Part shown: positions 11,334 through 21,767 of the stretch, piece by piece
Layout: each line of letters opens with the position of its first letter
Position numbering within the stretch: the first letter of the stretch is position 1
Assembly (NCBI RefSeq): GCF_011074885.1
Contig: NC_054690.1
Coordinates: forward strand, 2,981,001 to 3,045,000
DNA: 64,000 nt
Direction: 5' to 3'
Source: Brettanomyces bruxellensis
Taxonomy: Eukaryota > Ascomycota > Pichiomycetes > Pichiales > Pichiaceae
Notes under the pieces: generated by a model
The model's database searches: none
Told to the model about the DNA's origin: nothing
What the model saw: only the letters and a program-made list of their open reading frames with translations
Translations under genes and position numbers: made by a program

Positions 11334-12203
11334 AATATTCTCATATGTCCGACACACTCTGACAATCTTAATTACATCATAACATTCTAAATACATTATT
11401 TTACAACATACAATATTTCCTCTTTTAGTGCTTTGATTCAACACTTCAAAACAAACACACAAAACACTTTGTACATAAATAATCTAAAATAATTTAGGTT
11501 CATATTAAAACTTGCATAACGTAAAAACTGTAAGGGGTCAAGCCAAGCGCATATTGGTTTAAAGCCAGATAAAATATTAATGAATTCATTTACCTGATTA
11601 GGTAACACGGAAAGATATAAATAGTTTCCGAAATAATTTATGAGAAGCGCGAATAAGAAATAAAGCGTACTGAAAGGATAGTGACCCGAAGGACAATAAG
11701 AAAGAGCTACATCGGAATAAGCTGACTAATATTCGTGTGGCGACTGCATATGCAAAACAACAGGTTTTTGCATGATCGCGGGTTATGCTGAATTCACATA
11801 ATGTGATGTTCCCAAACAGGATGGATTCCTCTTTGGCATATAATTTGTTATTGTATGAAATTGGAAGAGAAATGGAAGAAGTGTCATTCTCCATTTAATA
11901 TAAATATGCGCCCTTGCCCTCCTTTGATACAGAGGCAAGGTTAGATTATGATTTAGTTATTTTTGAAGAAAGGGAGATGGAAAAGATAAGTTATTAGATA
12001 GAATAATGAATGAATAGAATGATTCATAGAGAGCTATGAGATAAGAGATATGAAAGGATACGAGAAGTATCAGATAACAATCTTATTAATCTATTATATA
12101 TCTTTAGACGGATTTGGTAATCATCTAAAGAATCCTTATACTTCAGGTTATTGAAAATAATATTTTGTTACCTTCAGTCCGACCTTTTACAAAAACGTTT
12201 TAA

Positions 12204-12276
12204 GCCTTGCTAGCTCAATCGGTAGAGCGTGTGACTCTTAATCACAAGGTTGCGGGTTCAAGCCCCGCGTAGGGCT
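12204..12276 (+). tRNA. tRNA-Lys (anticodon CUU), intronless
   Basis: A 73-nt cloverleaf. The acceptor GCCTTGC pairs with GTAGGGC (including G-U pairs). The D arm is GCTC/GAGC, the anticodon stem TGTGA/TCACA with loop CTCTTAA gives anticodon CTT, which decodes AAG lysine, and the T arm is GCGGG/CCCGC with loop TTCAAGC. The discriminator base is T. There is no intron and CCA is not encoded. A run of six T at 12280-12285 serves as the Pol III terminator. LTR-like repeats lie 0.8-2.2 kb upstream, fitting tRNA-targeted integration of yeast retrotransposons. Confidence 0.95.
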
Positions 12277-12279
12277 TAA

Positions 12280-12285
12280 TTTTTT
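12280..12285 (+). terminator. Pol III terminator of tRNA-Lys
   Basis: Six consecutive T, three bases after the end of the tRNA coding sequence. Confidence 0.8.
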
Positions 12286-12453
12286 GGTTCCTCAGTTTTT
12301 CCTTCGAAAATTGAAGGATTACAGCATTCCACGAAGATTATTTAAATCATGTAGCATCAATTTAAAGTGTCAGGAGGGATCGACTTTAGTTCATATGTGC
12401 GATTACGGGGGGTTTCGATAACTTCTGATAATTTATTCGAAGTTTAGGTAGGT

Positions 12454-13560
12454 ATGCGTCCATGGAGTAATGACCAAGTTCTTTTATGGTTGAGAAATTC
12501 TGGTTACACAGATGAGATTGTTAGCGCATTCCGGTCACATAATATTACAGGCTTGGTACTACCTTTCCTGAATACAGAGGAATTGAAGGAAATGGGGATT
12601 CCGAATCTCAGAATAAGATTGAAATTGATGAGGGATATCAGTACTGCTTTATCCGAGTTAAATAGTGGCTTTCTTTCCTTTGAAAGCGATCATCCTGTTA
12701 TGTCGCAGCTTCAATCCACAATCATGGCTACCTCGTTGATCAACATTCTTTCTCAAAGCATTCGAGATGAGGTTATTTTGGGCTCAGAAAATGATAACAA
12801 ATCACTTCTGCATCAATTTACAAAATTGAGGGAGGATCTTCTTCCAATTCTCAAGGAGTTGAAAGATAAAAAACCATTACCAACGCCGGCTGGAGGTTCG
12901 GATGTGAATTTAAAGTATAACCATGCATCACTAACACGAGAGCAAATTCAGGGTACACTGCAACAGAATGAAATAGATGATCACCAAAAGTATAGAGGGA
13001 ATACAATGTCTGATGGAGCGACTATTACTAGCTCCCGAAGCGACCTTAGAAACAGTAGATTATCAGAGATAGATAATCAAGACCAGGAAACTATAAATTC
13101 ATTATCTTCAGCTATATCTAGCGCTGAACTCCTGACTGCATTTACCGCTGTGAAAGAGAAGCCTCGAATTGTTCCCTCTGGAAGAAATGCTCCAGTTAGG
13201 AGGACCTCTTCAAACGGTTTATCTGCAGGTAAACTAAATGATATGACACACAGGTCTAGTTACAATTCTTCCAATGAACAGTTAAAACAACTTAGAGCAA
13301 GAAAAGAAGATAGATGTTACAAGATATTACAAGCTGCAATGAGAAGTCATGGCTTGGATATTTCTGAGTGGAAAAATTATGCATTGGTTATTGTATATGG
13401 TGGTGATCAGGAGCGCATACTAGGTTATGATGAAATGCCTGTGATGATTTTTAAGGAGCTGCAGGATTTAGGGCTTAATCCTTCTATGATGCTTCGTCAG
13501 GTTGACGAGGAAGATGGCCTTGATTATTCAAAGTTCGATACCCCAGGTGGCCGTTTGTAA
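12454..13560 (+). CDS. STE50: Ste50-like MAPK pathway adaptor (SAM and RA domains)
   Basis: A 368-residue adaptor that in yeasts links the MAPKKK Ste11 to Cdc42 and Opy2 in the HOG, filamentation and mating pathways. An N-terminal SAM domain (about 3-70; PWSNDQVLLWL, NTEELKEMGI, RLKLMRDI) would bind the Ste11 SAM domain. A Ser/Asn-rich linker follows. A C-terminal Ras-association domain (about 278-355; KEDRCYKILQAAMRSHGLDISEW, DQERILGYDEMPVMIFKEL) ends the protein. The N-terminus is shorter than in S. cerevisiae, where about 30 residues precede the SAM domain; the ATG at 12454 is the first in frame. It is convergent with RRP7, exactly as in S. cerevisiae (YCL032W-YCL031C), which supports the call. 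Both domains together leave little alternative. Confidence 0.92.
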   Translation: MRPWSNDQVLLWLRNSGYTDEIVSAFRSHNITGLVLPFLNTEELKEMGIPNLRIRLKLMRDISTALSELNSGFLSFESDHPVMSQLQSTIMATSLINILSQSIRDEVILGSENDNKSLLHQFTKLREDLLPILKELKDKKPLPTPAGGSDVNLKYNHASLTREQIQGTLQQNEIDDHQKYRGNTMSDGATITSSRSDLRNSRLSEIDNQDQETINSLSSAISSAELLTAFTAVKEKPRIVPSGRNAPVRRTSSNGLSAGKLNDMTHRSSYNSSNEQLKQLRARKEDRCYKILQAAMRSHGLDISEWKNYALVIVYGGDQERILGYDEMPVMIFKELQDLGLNPSMMLRQVDEEDGLDYSKFDTPGGRL

Positions 13561-13760
13561 GAGAATGTTTTTACTTTTTCTCTCCTTATGTATAAATTAT
13601 GCGACAGTGAAATCTTTTTTTTTTTACAGTTCAGGTCGAAATGATATCTTCAGTTTATTCTTAAAAGCCATGTATTACCTACCTCAAAATAGAAAAATTT
13701 AAAATAAAACTTTATATCAGCGTGGTTAAAAGGGCGCAACCAGCTTATTACAATTACCAT

Positions 13761-14645
13761 TCAATAAGGGTTAAACCTCCTCTTTTCTCTCATGGCACGG
13801 ACACGTTCCTGGTCATCCTTAAACTTCTGGAGTAAATCACTGACCTCTTGTTTTTTCCTTTCCCTAATCTGAAATCTATAGAAATTATTCTTTTGTCTCT
13901 TTTGGACCTTTCTCATATATTTTTCATCATGCATAAGGTCTGCTGCTGTCTTCAAAGATCCTATAATTCCACTCTTAGTTTTTCTATGCGGACCAACAAC
14001 GATAGTGAAGCCGTCTTCATCAACTTGCTCTTTCATGTCATTCAACTCTAAACTGACTTTATGCTCACGATTCTCGAACTCCTCCATAGATGAAGCAACA
14101 TTGCTCGCCAATAAATTTGAATCATTCACCATGCCAGTAATTTTAGATCTATATCTGTTTGAACCAATATAAGCATTTCCAAGAATATCCCATTTCGGTA
14201 TCTTTATATCGGTGTTCACTGACAAAGCAATTTTTCTAATACTATTATATGCCATATCAAGTCCAGACTTATCAAGAAACGTAACTATGCCACAACCAAC
14301 TGGGATACAATTTCTTTGAACTTTTTCCCCAAAGTCAGGATTGCTGAGTTTGCTTAGATTTAAATTGACACCATAACTTATGATACTCTCAGAGTCATAG
14401 TATTCACAAAAGTGAAAGCTTTCTATATTTGCACCAAGGGATATTTCACTTATTAGACGTTTCATGGAAGCAAAACTAGATCCAACAGGTAAGTTCACAA
14501 AAAAAAGCGATCGCGTTTTCCCTTCCGGTATCTCTTTAGATACATGCTTCTTTATGAACAAAAAATGCACTAAACTTTTGAACTGTGATGTTGCGTCAAG
14601 GCGAACTGGAAGGACAGTATATCCTTTTACTTGAGTAACAGTCAT
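13761..14645 (-). CDS. RRP7: ribosomal RNA-processing protein Rrp7
   Basis: A 294-residue protein of the Rrp7 family, part of the UTP-C/CURI complexes in the 90S pre-ribosome and needed for 18S rRNA maturation. The N-terminal half has an RRM-like fold region (TRSLFFVNLPVG near residue 45). The C-terminal family signature is clear: DEDGFTIVVGP, then a basic helix ending FYRFQIRERKKQEVSDLLQKF and the terminal MREKRRFNPY. Length matches S. cerevisiae Rrp7 (297). The ATG at 14645 starts the conserved N-terminus. The divergent gap to MAP1 carries a PAC-like and an RRPE-like site. Adjacent and convergent to STE50 as in S. cerevisiae. Confidence 0.94.
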   Translation of the reverse strand: MTVTQVKGYTVLPVRLDATSQFKSLVHFLFIKKHVSKEIPEGKTRSLFFVNLPVGSSFASMKRLISEISLGANIESFHFCEYYDSESIISYGVNLNLSKLSNPDFGEKVQRNCIPVGCGIVTFLDKSGLDMAYNSIRKIALSVNTDIKIPKWDILGNAYIGSNRYRSKITGMVNDSNLLASNVASSMEEFENREHKVSLELNDMKEQVDEDGFTIVVGPHRKTKSGIIGSLKTAADLMHDEKYMRKVQKRQKNNFYRFQIRERKKQEVSDLLQKFKDDQERVRAMREKRRFNPY

Positions 14646-15043
14646 TATAACCCCAAATATAAAATAAGTTCAACGTGTCTTTCAATAGGTCTATAGAACA
14701 GGACAGCGATGATTTGAGGGTATTTTTTACGTTCATGCTCAAGCTTTACTTAAAACGTGAAGAAGCTTACTTCCGGGAAGGTTTCGCGAACAAATCTGAT
14801 TCGCAAGTCAAATTGGTTGATGAAAAAATTTTTATCACAATCCTATTGTGCCCTCCATAGAATATGCGAAGCCTTGCTGAAAATTGGGTGCTTTGTAAAA
14901 ACAGAGGGATTTCGGCATTTAAAAATCAGGTTTGTTTATTTCTTTCACTCACTTCTTAACTTCAAAAGAATTTACCGATTTCAGATAACGAGATTGTTTT
15001 TATACTATTCAAAGATTGTTACTGATATTTAGATAACTTGGAA
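14646..15043. other. divergent RRP7/MAP1 promoter region
   Basis: A 398-bp gap with no supported ORF. It contains GCGATGA at 14706-14712 and TGAAAAAATTTTT at 14821-14833, described separately. Confidence 0.6.
14706..14833 (-). promoter_or_regulatory. PAC-like and RRPE-like elements upstream of RRP7
   Basis: GCGATGA (14706-14712) matches seven of eight bases of PAC and lies about 60 bp from the RRP7 ATG. TGAAAAAATTTTT (14821-14833) is an RRPE-type site about 175 bp away. This pair and its order are characteristic of ribosome-biogenesis genes in yeasts. MAP1 shares the region, so which gene uses them is an inference. Confidence 0.45.
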
Positions 15044-16204
15044 ATGACCACTGTTGCCAAAAATACATCATCATGCCCTTCTGCTGCAGAAGAGAAACAC
15101 TACTGCTCCTCTCCGTTCTGCGGGAAAGAAACGGAATCAAATCTGAAATGCCCAGTTTGCCTGAAATTTGGTCATAAGATTTACTTCTGTGGAAAAACTT
15201 GCTTTCGGAAGGCATGGCATATACACAAAAACTTTCATCCTAAGGATGATTCTGAAACCTACAATCCATTTTCAGAATTTGAATTCACCGGTGATGTGAG
15301 ACCAACGTACCCATTGAGTATCAAGCCTCGTATTCCAGACAGTATCAAAAGGCCCGACTATGCATTAGATGGTCAGCCGATTAGTGAAATGAAGGCTGAT
15401 CGTTCGAACAGTGTTAGGGTTCTTTCTGAAGACGAAATCAAAAAGATGAGAGTGGTCTGTAAGTTAGGACGAGAGGTGTTAGACGCAACTGCGGCTGCAA
15501 TCAAGCCAGGCGTTACTACCGAGCAACTTGATGACATAATTTACGCAGAATGCATCAAGAGAAAGGCATATCCATCACCCTTGAACTACTACAACTTTCC
15601 GAAATCTGTTTGTACTTCGGTGAACGAGATCATTTGCCATGGCATTCCAGACAAAACTATTTTAAAAGATGGTGATATTGTCAATTTGGATGTCACAATT
15701 TATAAGTTTGGCTTTCATGCTGATTTGAATGAAACATATTACGTTGGAGAGAAAGCAAGAAAAAACAAAGACCTTGTTAACTTGGTTGAAACTACTAGGG
15801 AAGCTACGATGATGGCAATTTCAACTGTGAAACCGGGCACACCATTTAGACATTTTGGTGATGTCATAGAGAAGCATGCTAAAGAACATGGTCTTTCTGT
15901 TGTTAGGACATATTGTGGACATGGAATTAATAATCTCTTCCATACCTCACCCGAAATTTTACACTATGCTAATAATAAAGCACCAGGTACTTGTAAGGCA
16001 GGAATATGCTTTACAATTGAGCCTATGCTCAACATGGGAACATTTAAGGATATAAGTTGGCCCGATGACTGGACTGTTTCAACTGCAGACGGTAAGCCAA
16101 GTGCACAGTTTGAGCATACACTTTTAGTTACAGAGGATGGCGTTGAAATTCTTACCGCTAGAAACAAGCATTCACCAGGTGGACCAGTTAAAAGAATAGA
16201 GTAA
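15044..16204 (+). CDS. MAP1: methionine aminopeptidase 1
   Basis: A 386-residue enzyme that removes the initiator methionine from nascent proteins at the ribosome. The N-terminal zinc-finger region (about 18-65) has the CGKE, CPVC, CGKTC and HIHKNFH cysteines and histidines typical of type 1 eukaryotic enzymes. The catalytic pita-bread domain carries the five metal ligands: two Asp in NLDVTIYKFGFHADLNETY, His in CGHGI, Glu in TIEPML and Glu in QFEHTLLV. The start is the ATG at 15044; the open frame extends two codons upstream only through a TTG. Length equals S. cerevisiae Map1 (387). It is followed in tandem by SLY1 after 531 bp. Confidence 0.95.
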   Translation: MTTVAKNTSSCPSAAEEKHYCSSPFCGKETESNLKCPVCLKFGHKIYFCGKTCFRKAWHIHKNFHPKDDSETYNPFSEFEFTGDVRPTYPLSIKPRIPDSIKRPDYALDGQPISEMKADRSNSVRVLSEDEIKKMRVVCKLGREVLDATAAAIKPGVTTEQLDDIIYAECIKRKAYPSPLNYYNFPKSVCTSVNEIICHGIPDKTILKDGDIVNLDVTIYKFGFHADLNETYYVGEKARKNKDLVNLVETTREATMMAISTVKPGTPFRHFGDVIEKHAKEHGLSVVRTYCGHGINNLFHTSPEILHYANNKAPGTCKAGICFTIEPMLNMGTFKDISWPDDWTVSTADGKPSAQFEHTLLVTEDGVEILTARNKHSPGGPVKRIE

Positions 16205-16735
16205 TGCACAATGGACTATAAAGTTATATAACCACAACGCAATTCTTTATTTCAGATTACGACACTATATCATTCAAAGAGTAGATAATACTCTTCAATG
16301 ATATAACACATTTATTTACTTCAAAATTATTTTATTTTCAGGTTTGGTGATTGGGTTTAATTTCTGTACAGATTCAGAATTGTCATGAAATCCACTTTAA
16401 AATTTAGAAATGATATACTTCTGATAATAGTGAAAGTAATGCCTAACTACTTTAATAAAAGTATTATGTAACTTGAAGAATAGTTGTATAACTAGCTAAT
16501 AACTGGCTAATTTACAATGTGCACCTTTGCACCTGACATGAATTTATCTACCATGTGTATGAGTTTAGGAACAAAATTTGAGCGTTTCTGATCCGGCGAT
16601 CCCCAAAAAACACGTATTTCAAATGAAAGCATTCAGGAGGGAAAATTATTGGCTATTTACCGACTTCATAAATCTGAGCTATAATTTTGTTGAAGTTTAA
16701 GCCGACAGAATATTATTAAGGTATATGCTGTAGGA
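16205..16735. other. MAP1/SLY1 intergenic region
   Basis: 531 bp between tandem genes holding the MAP1 3' end and the SLY1 promoter. AT-rich; no ORF, RNA gene or strong motif recognised. Confidence 0.5.
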
Positions 16736-18712
16736 ATGTCGTTAATTGAAAGATTACCTTCTTTGAGAGAACGGCAAGTTTCTCGATTGAAGAAAATGCT
16801 TCATCTAAATATCCAAATGGATGACAGTCCCGTATCTTCAACGAGCAAAGAGGAATTAACATGGAAGGTTCTTGTTTTGGATAGACGTTCTACAGCAATT
16901 GTGTCTTCTGTGTTGCGTGTGAATGATCTGCTAGACTATGGTATCACGATGCATGCTTTAATTGATCAAAGACGAACGTCTTTGCCTGACGTTAATGCAG
17001 TCTACTTTGTCAGTCCAACTGTGGAAAATATTGCTAAGATTATTTCTGATGTAAACAACGATCATTATGCCAAGTTTTACGTGAATTTCACCTCCAGCTT
17101 GGGTAGGTCGTTGCTTGAAGATTTTGCGAAGAAGGTTGCAGAAACAGGCAATTCATACAAGATTAAGCAGGTTTATGACCAGTACTTAGATTTCATAGTT
17201 ACAGAACCAAACTTATTTTCTCTTGACATGAAAAATGTTTATGCCCAATTTTATGATCCAAAAACAGTAGAGGACGAAATTAGTGGCCGAGTGAACGAGA
17301 TAGTTTCTGGCTTATTTTCTGCTGTTTTGACTATGGGATCAGTGCCTATTATAAGATCCAATCGTGGAGGTCCCGCAGAGCTAATCGCACAAAAGCTTGA
17401 TCATAGACTACGAGATCATTCTATAAATACAAAGCAAGCGTTAAGATCCCCAGGGGTAAACTCTGCCAACAATTCAATACGCAATAACAAGTCTGTTCTT
17501 ATACTCTTGGACAGAAATATAGATCTCGCTTCAATGTTTGCTCACTCTTGGATTTACCAGTGCATGGTCAAGGACGTTTTTAAGTTGGAAAGAAACACGA
17601 TTCAAATCGAGACAAAGAGTGACAACGGTGAAACTTCTTTGAAACGGTATGATATAGATCCTCATGATTTTTTCTGGAATGAAAATGCCTCACTTCCATT
17701 TCCAGATGCGGTTGAGCATGTAGAAGCTGAACTTTCCAAATATACAGAAGAGGCAAAAGAAATATCTTCTAAAACTGGTTATTCTTCAATAAAAGATATA
17801 AATCCAAATGATGGATCTGATACAAAACATATTCAAGAGGCTATAAAGGCGTTACCTGAACTTACAAAAAGAAAAAACATTATTGATATGCATATGTCCG
17901 TGCTAACTGAATTGATCAAGGAGCTAGAGGCCAAAAACTTAGATTCATTCTTTGAGGTAGAGCAAAATATCACCGATCCCAAAGTTCAGACTCAGTTTTT
18001 GGATTTAATGAAGAAGGACACGAAAGGGGATAACTCAAAAGATAAATTGAGAACATACATAATAATGTATTTGAAGTGTGAACTACCGGAGACGTTTTGC
18101 AGTGAATGTGAAGAGATTCTAAAAGCTTCCGGGTTGGATCTTAAAGCGTTGGCATACATAAAAAGGGTGAAAGAACTTAATAAAATGTCAGCCGTTAGTA
18201 CACTGGATGCTCAGAATATGAAAAAAGGGCAGGGTAGTGCTTTTGGAAATGGCAGTGCATTATTTAGTGGCCTTTCCTCGAAATTGGTGGGAATAACTAG
18301 TGAAGGCTCTTCCAAATTATCCGAGGGATTGGGGTCTTTAATATCTGGAATTAAGAAATTGATGCCGGAGAAGTCAAATCTTCCAATTACCAATATCGTG
18401 GAGGCTATACTGACTCCACAGCAAGCAAATCAGGCGTCTCTTGATATGACCGATGATTACTTATATTTTGACCCAAGTTCTACCAGAGGTGCGCATGCTA
18501 AACCCCCAAGAAGATCGTCATATGATGAAGCAATGGTATTTGTTGTAGGCGGGGGTAATTATCTTGAATATTCAAATCTGCAGGACTGGTGTAATGGCCT
18601 TAATTCGTCATCAGTTGAAGACCAACAGCGAACCATTATCTACGGTTCAACGAAAATTTGCAGTGTCGACGGGTTCTTAGAAGAATGCTCATCTCTTGGA
18701 GATAGGAACTGA
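16736..18712 (+). CDS. SLY1: SM protein Sly1 (ER-Golgi SNARE regulator)
   Basis: A 658-residue Sec1/Munc18 protein that binds Sed5 and chaperones SNARE assembly in ER-Golgi traffic. The N-terminus MSLIERLPSLRERQ and WKVLVLDRRSTAIVSSVLRVNDL are typical of Sly1 rather than Sec1, Vps33 or Vps45. Also diagnostic are AVYFVSPTVENI, YAKFYVNFTSSL, KSVLILLDRNIDLASMFAHSWIYQCMVKDVF and, near the end, RRSSYDEAMVFVVGGGNYLEY. Length is close to S. cerevisiae Sly1 (666). The ATG at 16736 begins the conserved N-terminus. It is convergent with RVB1, the same pair and orientation as YDR189W-YDR190C, so the call is firm. Confidence 0.96.
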   Translation: MSLIERLPSLRERQVSRLKKMLHLNIQMDDSPVSSTSKEELTWKVLVLDRRSTAIVSSVLRVNDLLDYGITMHALIDQRRTSLPDVNAVYFVSPTVENIAKIISDVNNDHYAKFYVNFTSSLGRSLLEDFAKKVAETGNSYKIKQVYDQYLDFIVTEPNLFSLDMKNVYAQFYDPKTVEDEISGRVNEIVSGLFSAVLTMGSVPIIRSNRGGPAELIAQKLDHRLRDHSINTKQALRSPGVNSANNSIRNNKSVLILLDRNIDLASMFAHSWIYQCMVKDVFKLERNTIQIETKSDNGETSLKRYDIDPHDFFWNENASLPFPDAVEHVEAELSKYTEEAKEISSKTGYSSIKDINPNDGSDTKHIQEAIKALPELTKRKNIIDMHMSVLTELIKELEAKNLDSFFEVEQNITDPKVQTQFLDLMKKDTKGDNSKDKLRTYIIMYLKCELPETFCSECEEILKASGLDLKALAYIKRVKELNKMSAVSTLDAQNMKKGQGSAFGNGSALFSGLSSKLVGITSEGSSKLSEGLGSLISGIKKLMPEKSNLPITNIVEAILTPQQANQASLDMTDDYLYFDPSSTRGAHAKPPRRSSYDEAMVFVVGGGNYLEYSNLQDWCNGLNSSSVEDQQRTIIYGSTKICSVDGFLEECSSLGDRN

Positions 18713-18929
18713 CTTCAATTTTTATTATTTTTAATTTTTTACTCTTTTAATTTCTTTTTATGTATCGTCCAACAGCAACTTTGACGACAACATTAAAGCC
18801 GATTATAATTTAATCAAATAAAAATACAAACTTCGCAAACCAATGCATTTTGATTCTCCAAGAACAGCTGGAACAAAAATGAATAAAGGAAAGCAGAACC
18901 TTCCAATTATATATATATACGTGGTAATA

Positions 18930-20375
<1,446 letters not shown>

Positions 20376-20562
20376 TTAAATGTTTGATTGCTCCAGTATT
20401 TGCTTGAGTAAAAGTTGTATCTTTATACGAGTAAAGGCACAAATTAGGCTTTTAACAAATCTAAAATTTTTTTGCTACTCTCGTGTTCATCCCATCATTT
20501 TTTCTAAAGTAATCTATTTAATTCTCAGACCTTTTCCAAATTTTATTATAATCATGCACACA

Positions 20563-20572
20563 GTCGATCGAC
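20563..20572. promoter_or_regulatory. GTCGATCGAC palindrome, copy 2
   Basis: Perfect 10-bp palindrome in the RVB1-FMP41 gap, about 190 bp upstream of the RVB1 ATG, followed at once by GCGT (which makes ACGCGT with its last bases). Same core as copies at 1036-1045 and 35504-35513. Confidence 0.4.
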
Positions 20573-20591
20573 GCGTACAGAAAAAAATTGT

Positions 20592-21296
20592 TCATTCTTC
20601 ATGGAAAACGTAGAAGCCAGGCTTCTCGGCTACATTGAACTTCATATGAGAGTCACTCACTTCTTTTCCATTTATTGAGCACCAGCATTCAACAATATCT
20701 CCTGGATTAACAATTCCAACTCCCTTTGGTGTTCCTGTAAGAATAACATCGCCTGGATTTAATGTCATAATTGAGGACATACTACTGATGAACTTATGAA
20801 TCGGAAATATCATTAAATTTGCGAGGTCACGCTGTCTATGTTCGTCATTGACCTTCAAATTCAATTCCACATTATACGGATCAGTTATTACTTCTTTTGA
20901 GAGAAGAGGTGAAATAGGCAAGAATGTATCAAATCCTTTGCTAATAGACCACGGAAGCCCCTTTCTTTTCGCTTCTGCCTGAACATTTCTTGCTGTCATA
21001 TCAATTGCCAACGCATACCCCTGAATTGCATCGATCGCTTCCTTCGGCCCGAATTTATCAGGTCTTAAATTTTGGAGCCTTTTTCCAATAACGCAAGCAA
21101 GTTCAATTTCATGATGTGCAACTACATTCTTTGGAATTAAAATTGGCCCCTCGTTCTGTTTCAATATTGCCGACTGCGGCTTTATGAAAAAAAAAGGCTC
21201 CTTAGGCTTCAGATTATTAAGCTCCTTGATATGGGCAGTGTAATTCCTGCCAATACATAGGATTTTTCCTATCTTATTCACGTAACTGTAAGACAT
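20592..21296 (-). CDS. FMP41: FAH-family protein Fmp41 (oxaloacetate tautomerase-like)
   Basis: A 234-residue fumarylacetoacetate-hydrolase-fold protein. The family includes mitochondrial FAHD1/Fmp41, described as acylpyruvate hydrolase, oxaloacetate decarboxylase or oxaloacetate tautomerase. Visible signatures are GKILCIGRNYTAHIKEL, EPFFFIKPQSA, VAHHEIELACVIGK (metal-binding glutamates), ALAIDMTARNVQ, GLPWSISKGFDTF, DVILTGTPKGVGIVNPGD. The conserved core begins almost at the ATG (21296), so an obvious mitochondrial presequence is absent; S. cerevisiae Fmp41 is 259 residues. It is followed by SKO1 on the same strand, the same order and orientation as YNL168C-YNL167C, which supports orthology. 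The exact reaction is not determined by sequence. Confidence 0.9.
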   Translation of the reverse strand: MSYSYVNKIGKILCIGRNYTAHIKELNNLKPKEPFFFIKPQSAILKQNEGPILIPKNVVAHHEIELACVIGKRLQNLRPDKFGPKEAIDAIQGYALAIDMTARNVQAEAKRKGLPWSISKGFDTFLPISPLLSKEVITDPYNVELNLKVNDEHRQRDLANLMIFPIHKFISSMSSIMTLNPGDVILTGTPKGVGIVNPGDIVECWCSINGKEVSDSHMKFNVAEKPGFYVFHEE

Positions 21297-21767
21297 ATTA
21301 ATATTAACGGGAAATTGTGCCTTAAATTATCTATTTGTTAACTCTCTTCGTCGACAAGAATTAATTTGTTCGTAGTCAATACTGCGACGACAACAGTGAG
21401 GCCGGAATAGTCACAGATTAATGGGAGCGAGATCGAGCGAGAGAACAAAAAAAACACGAACAAAAAAGAATAAATTTAATTGAATTAATGAAAAAATACA
21501 AAAAAGCTATATAATCGAATACATAAAAATAAAATGCCCAAATAATCTAGGATTAAAACATAGATTACGATAAAAAAATACACATGCTGACAGGAATTAC
21601 GAAATAAAGTAAATATAACAGGCGCTTGTAAATCAATAGTACCCGAGTCATTTCGTTGACATAGACTCCAAAATTCCTTTAGTAAACGTATAAAAAATGA
21701 AAAATCAAAATGTGCATCTATGCAAGTAAAAATACAAATGAAATGCTTATTTATACAGCTGAATATG
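21297..21767. other. FMP41/SKO1 intergenic region
   Basis: 471 bp between tandem minus-strand genes: the FMP41 promoter and the SKO1 3' end. A stretch near 21425-21445 alternates GAGCGAGATCGAGCGAGAG. The ORF that crosses 21485-21787 overlaps the SKO1 end and starts without an ATG; not supported. Confidence 0.45.

Noticed and set aside
11598..11894. 98-codon minus-strand ORF with ATG
   Set aside because: No recognisable domain and isolated in the desert; length is within chance for this AT content.
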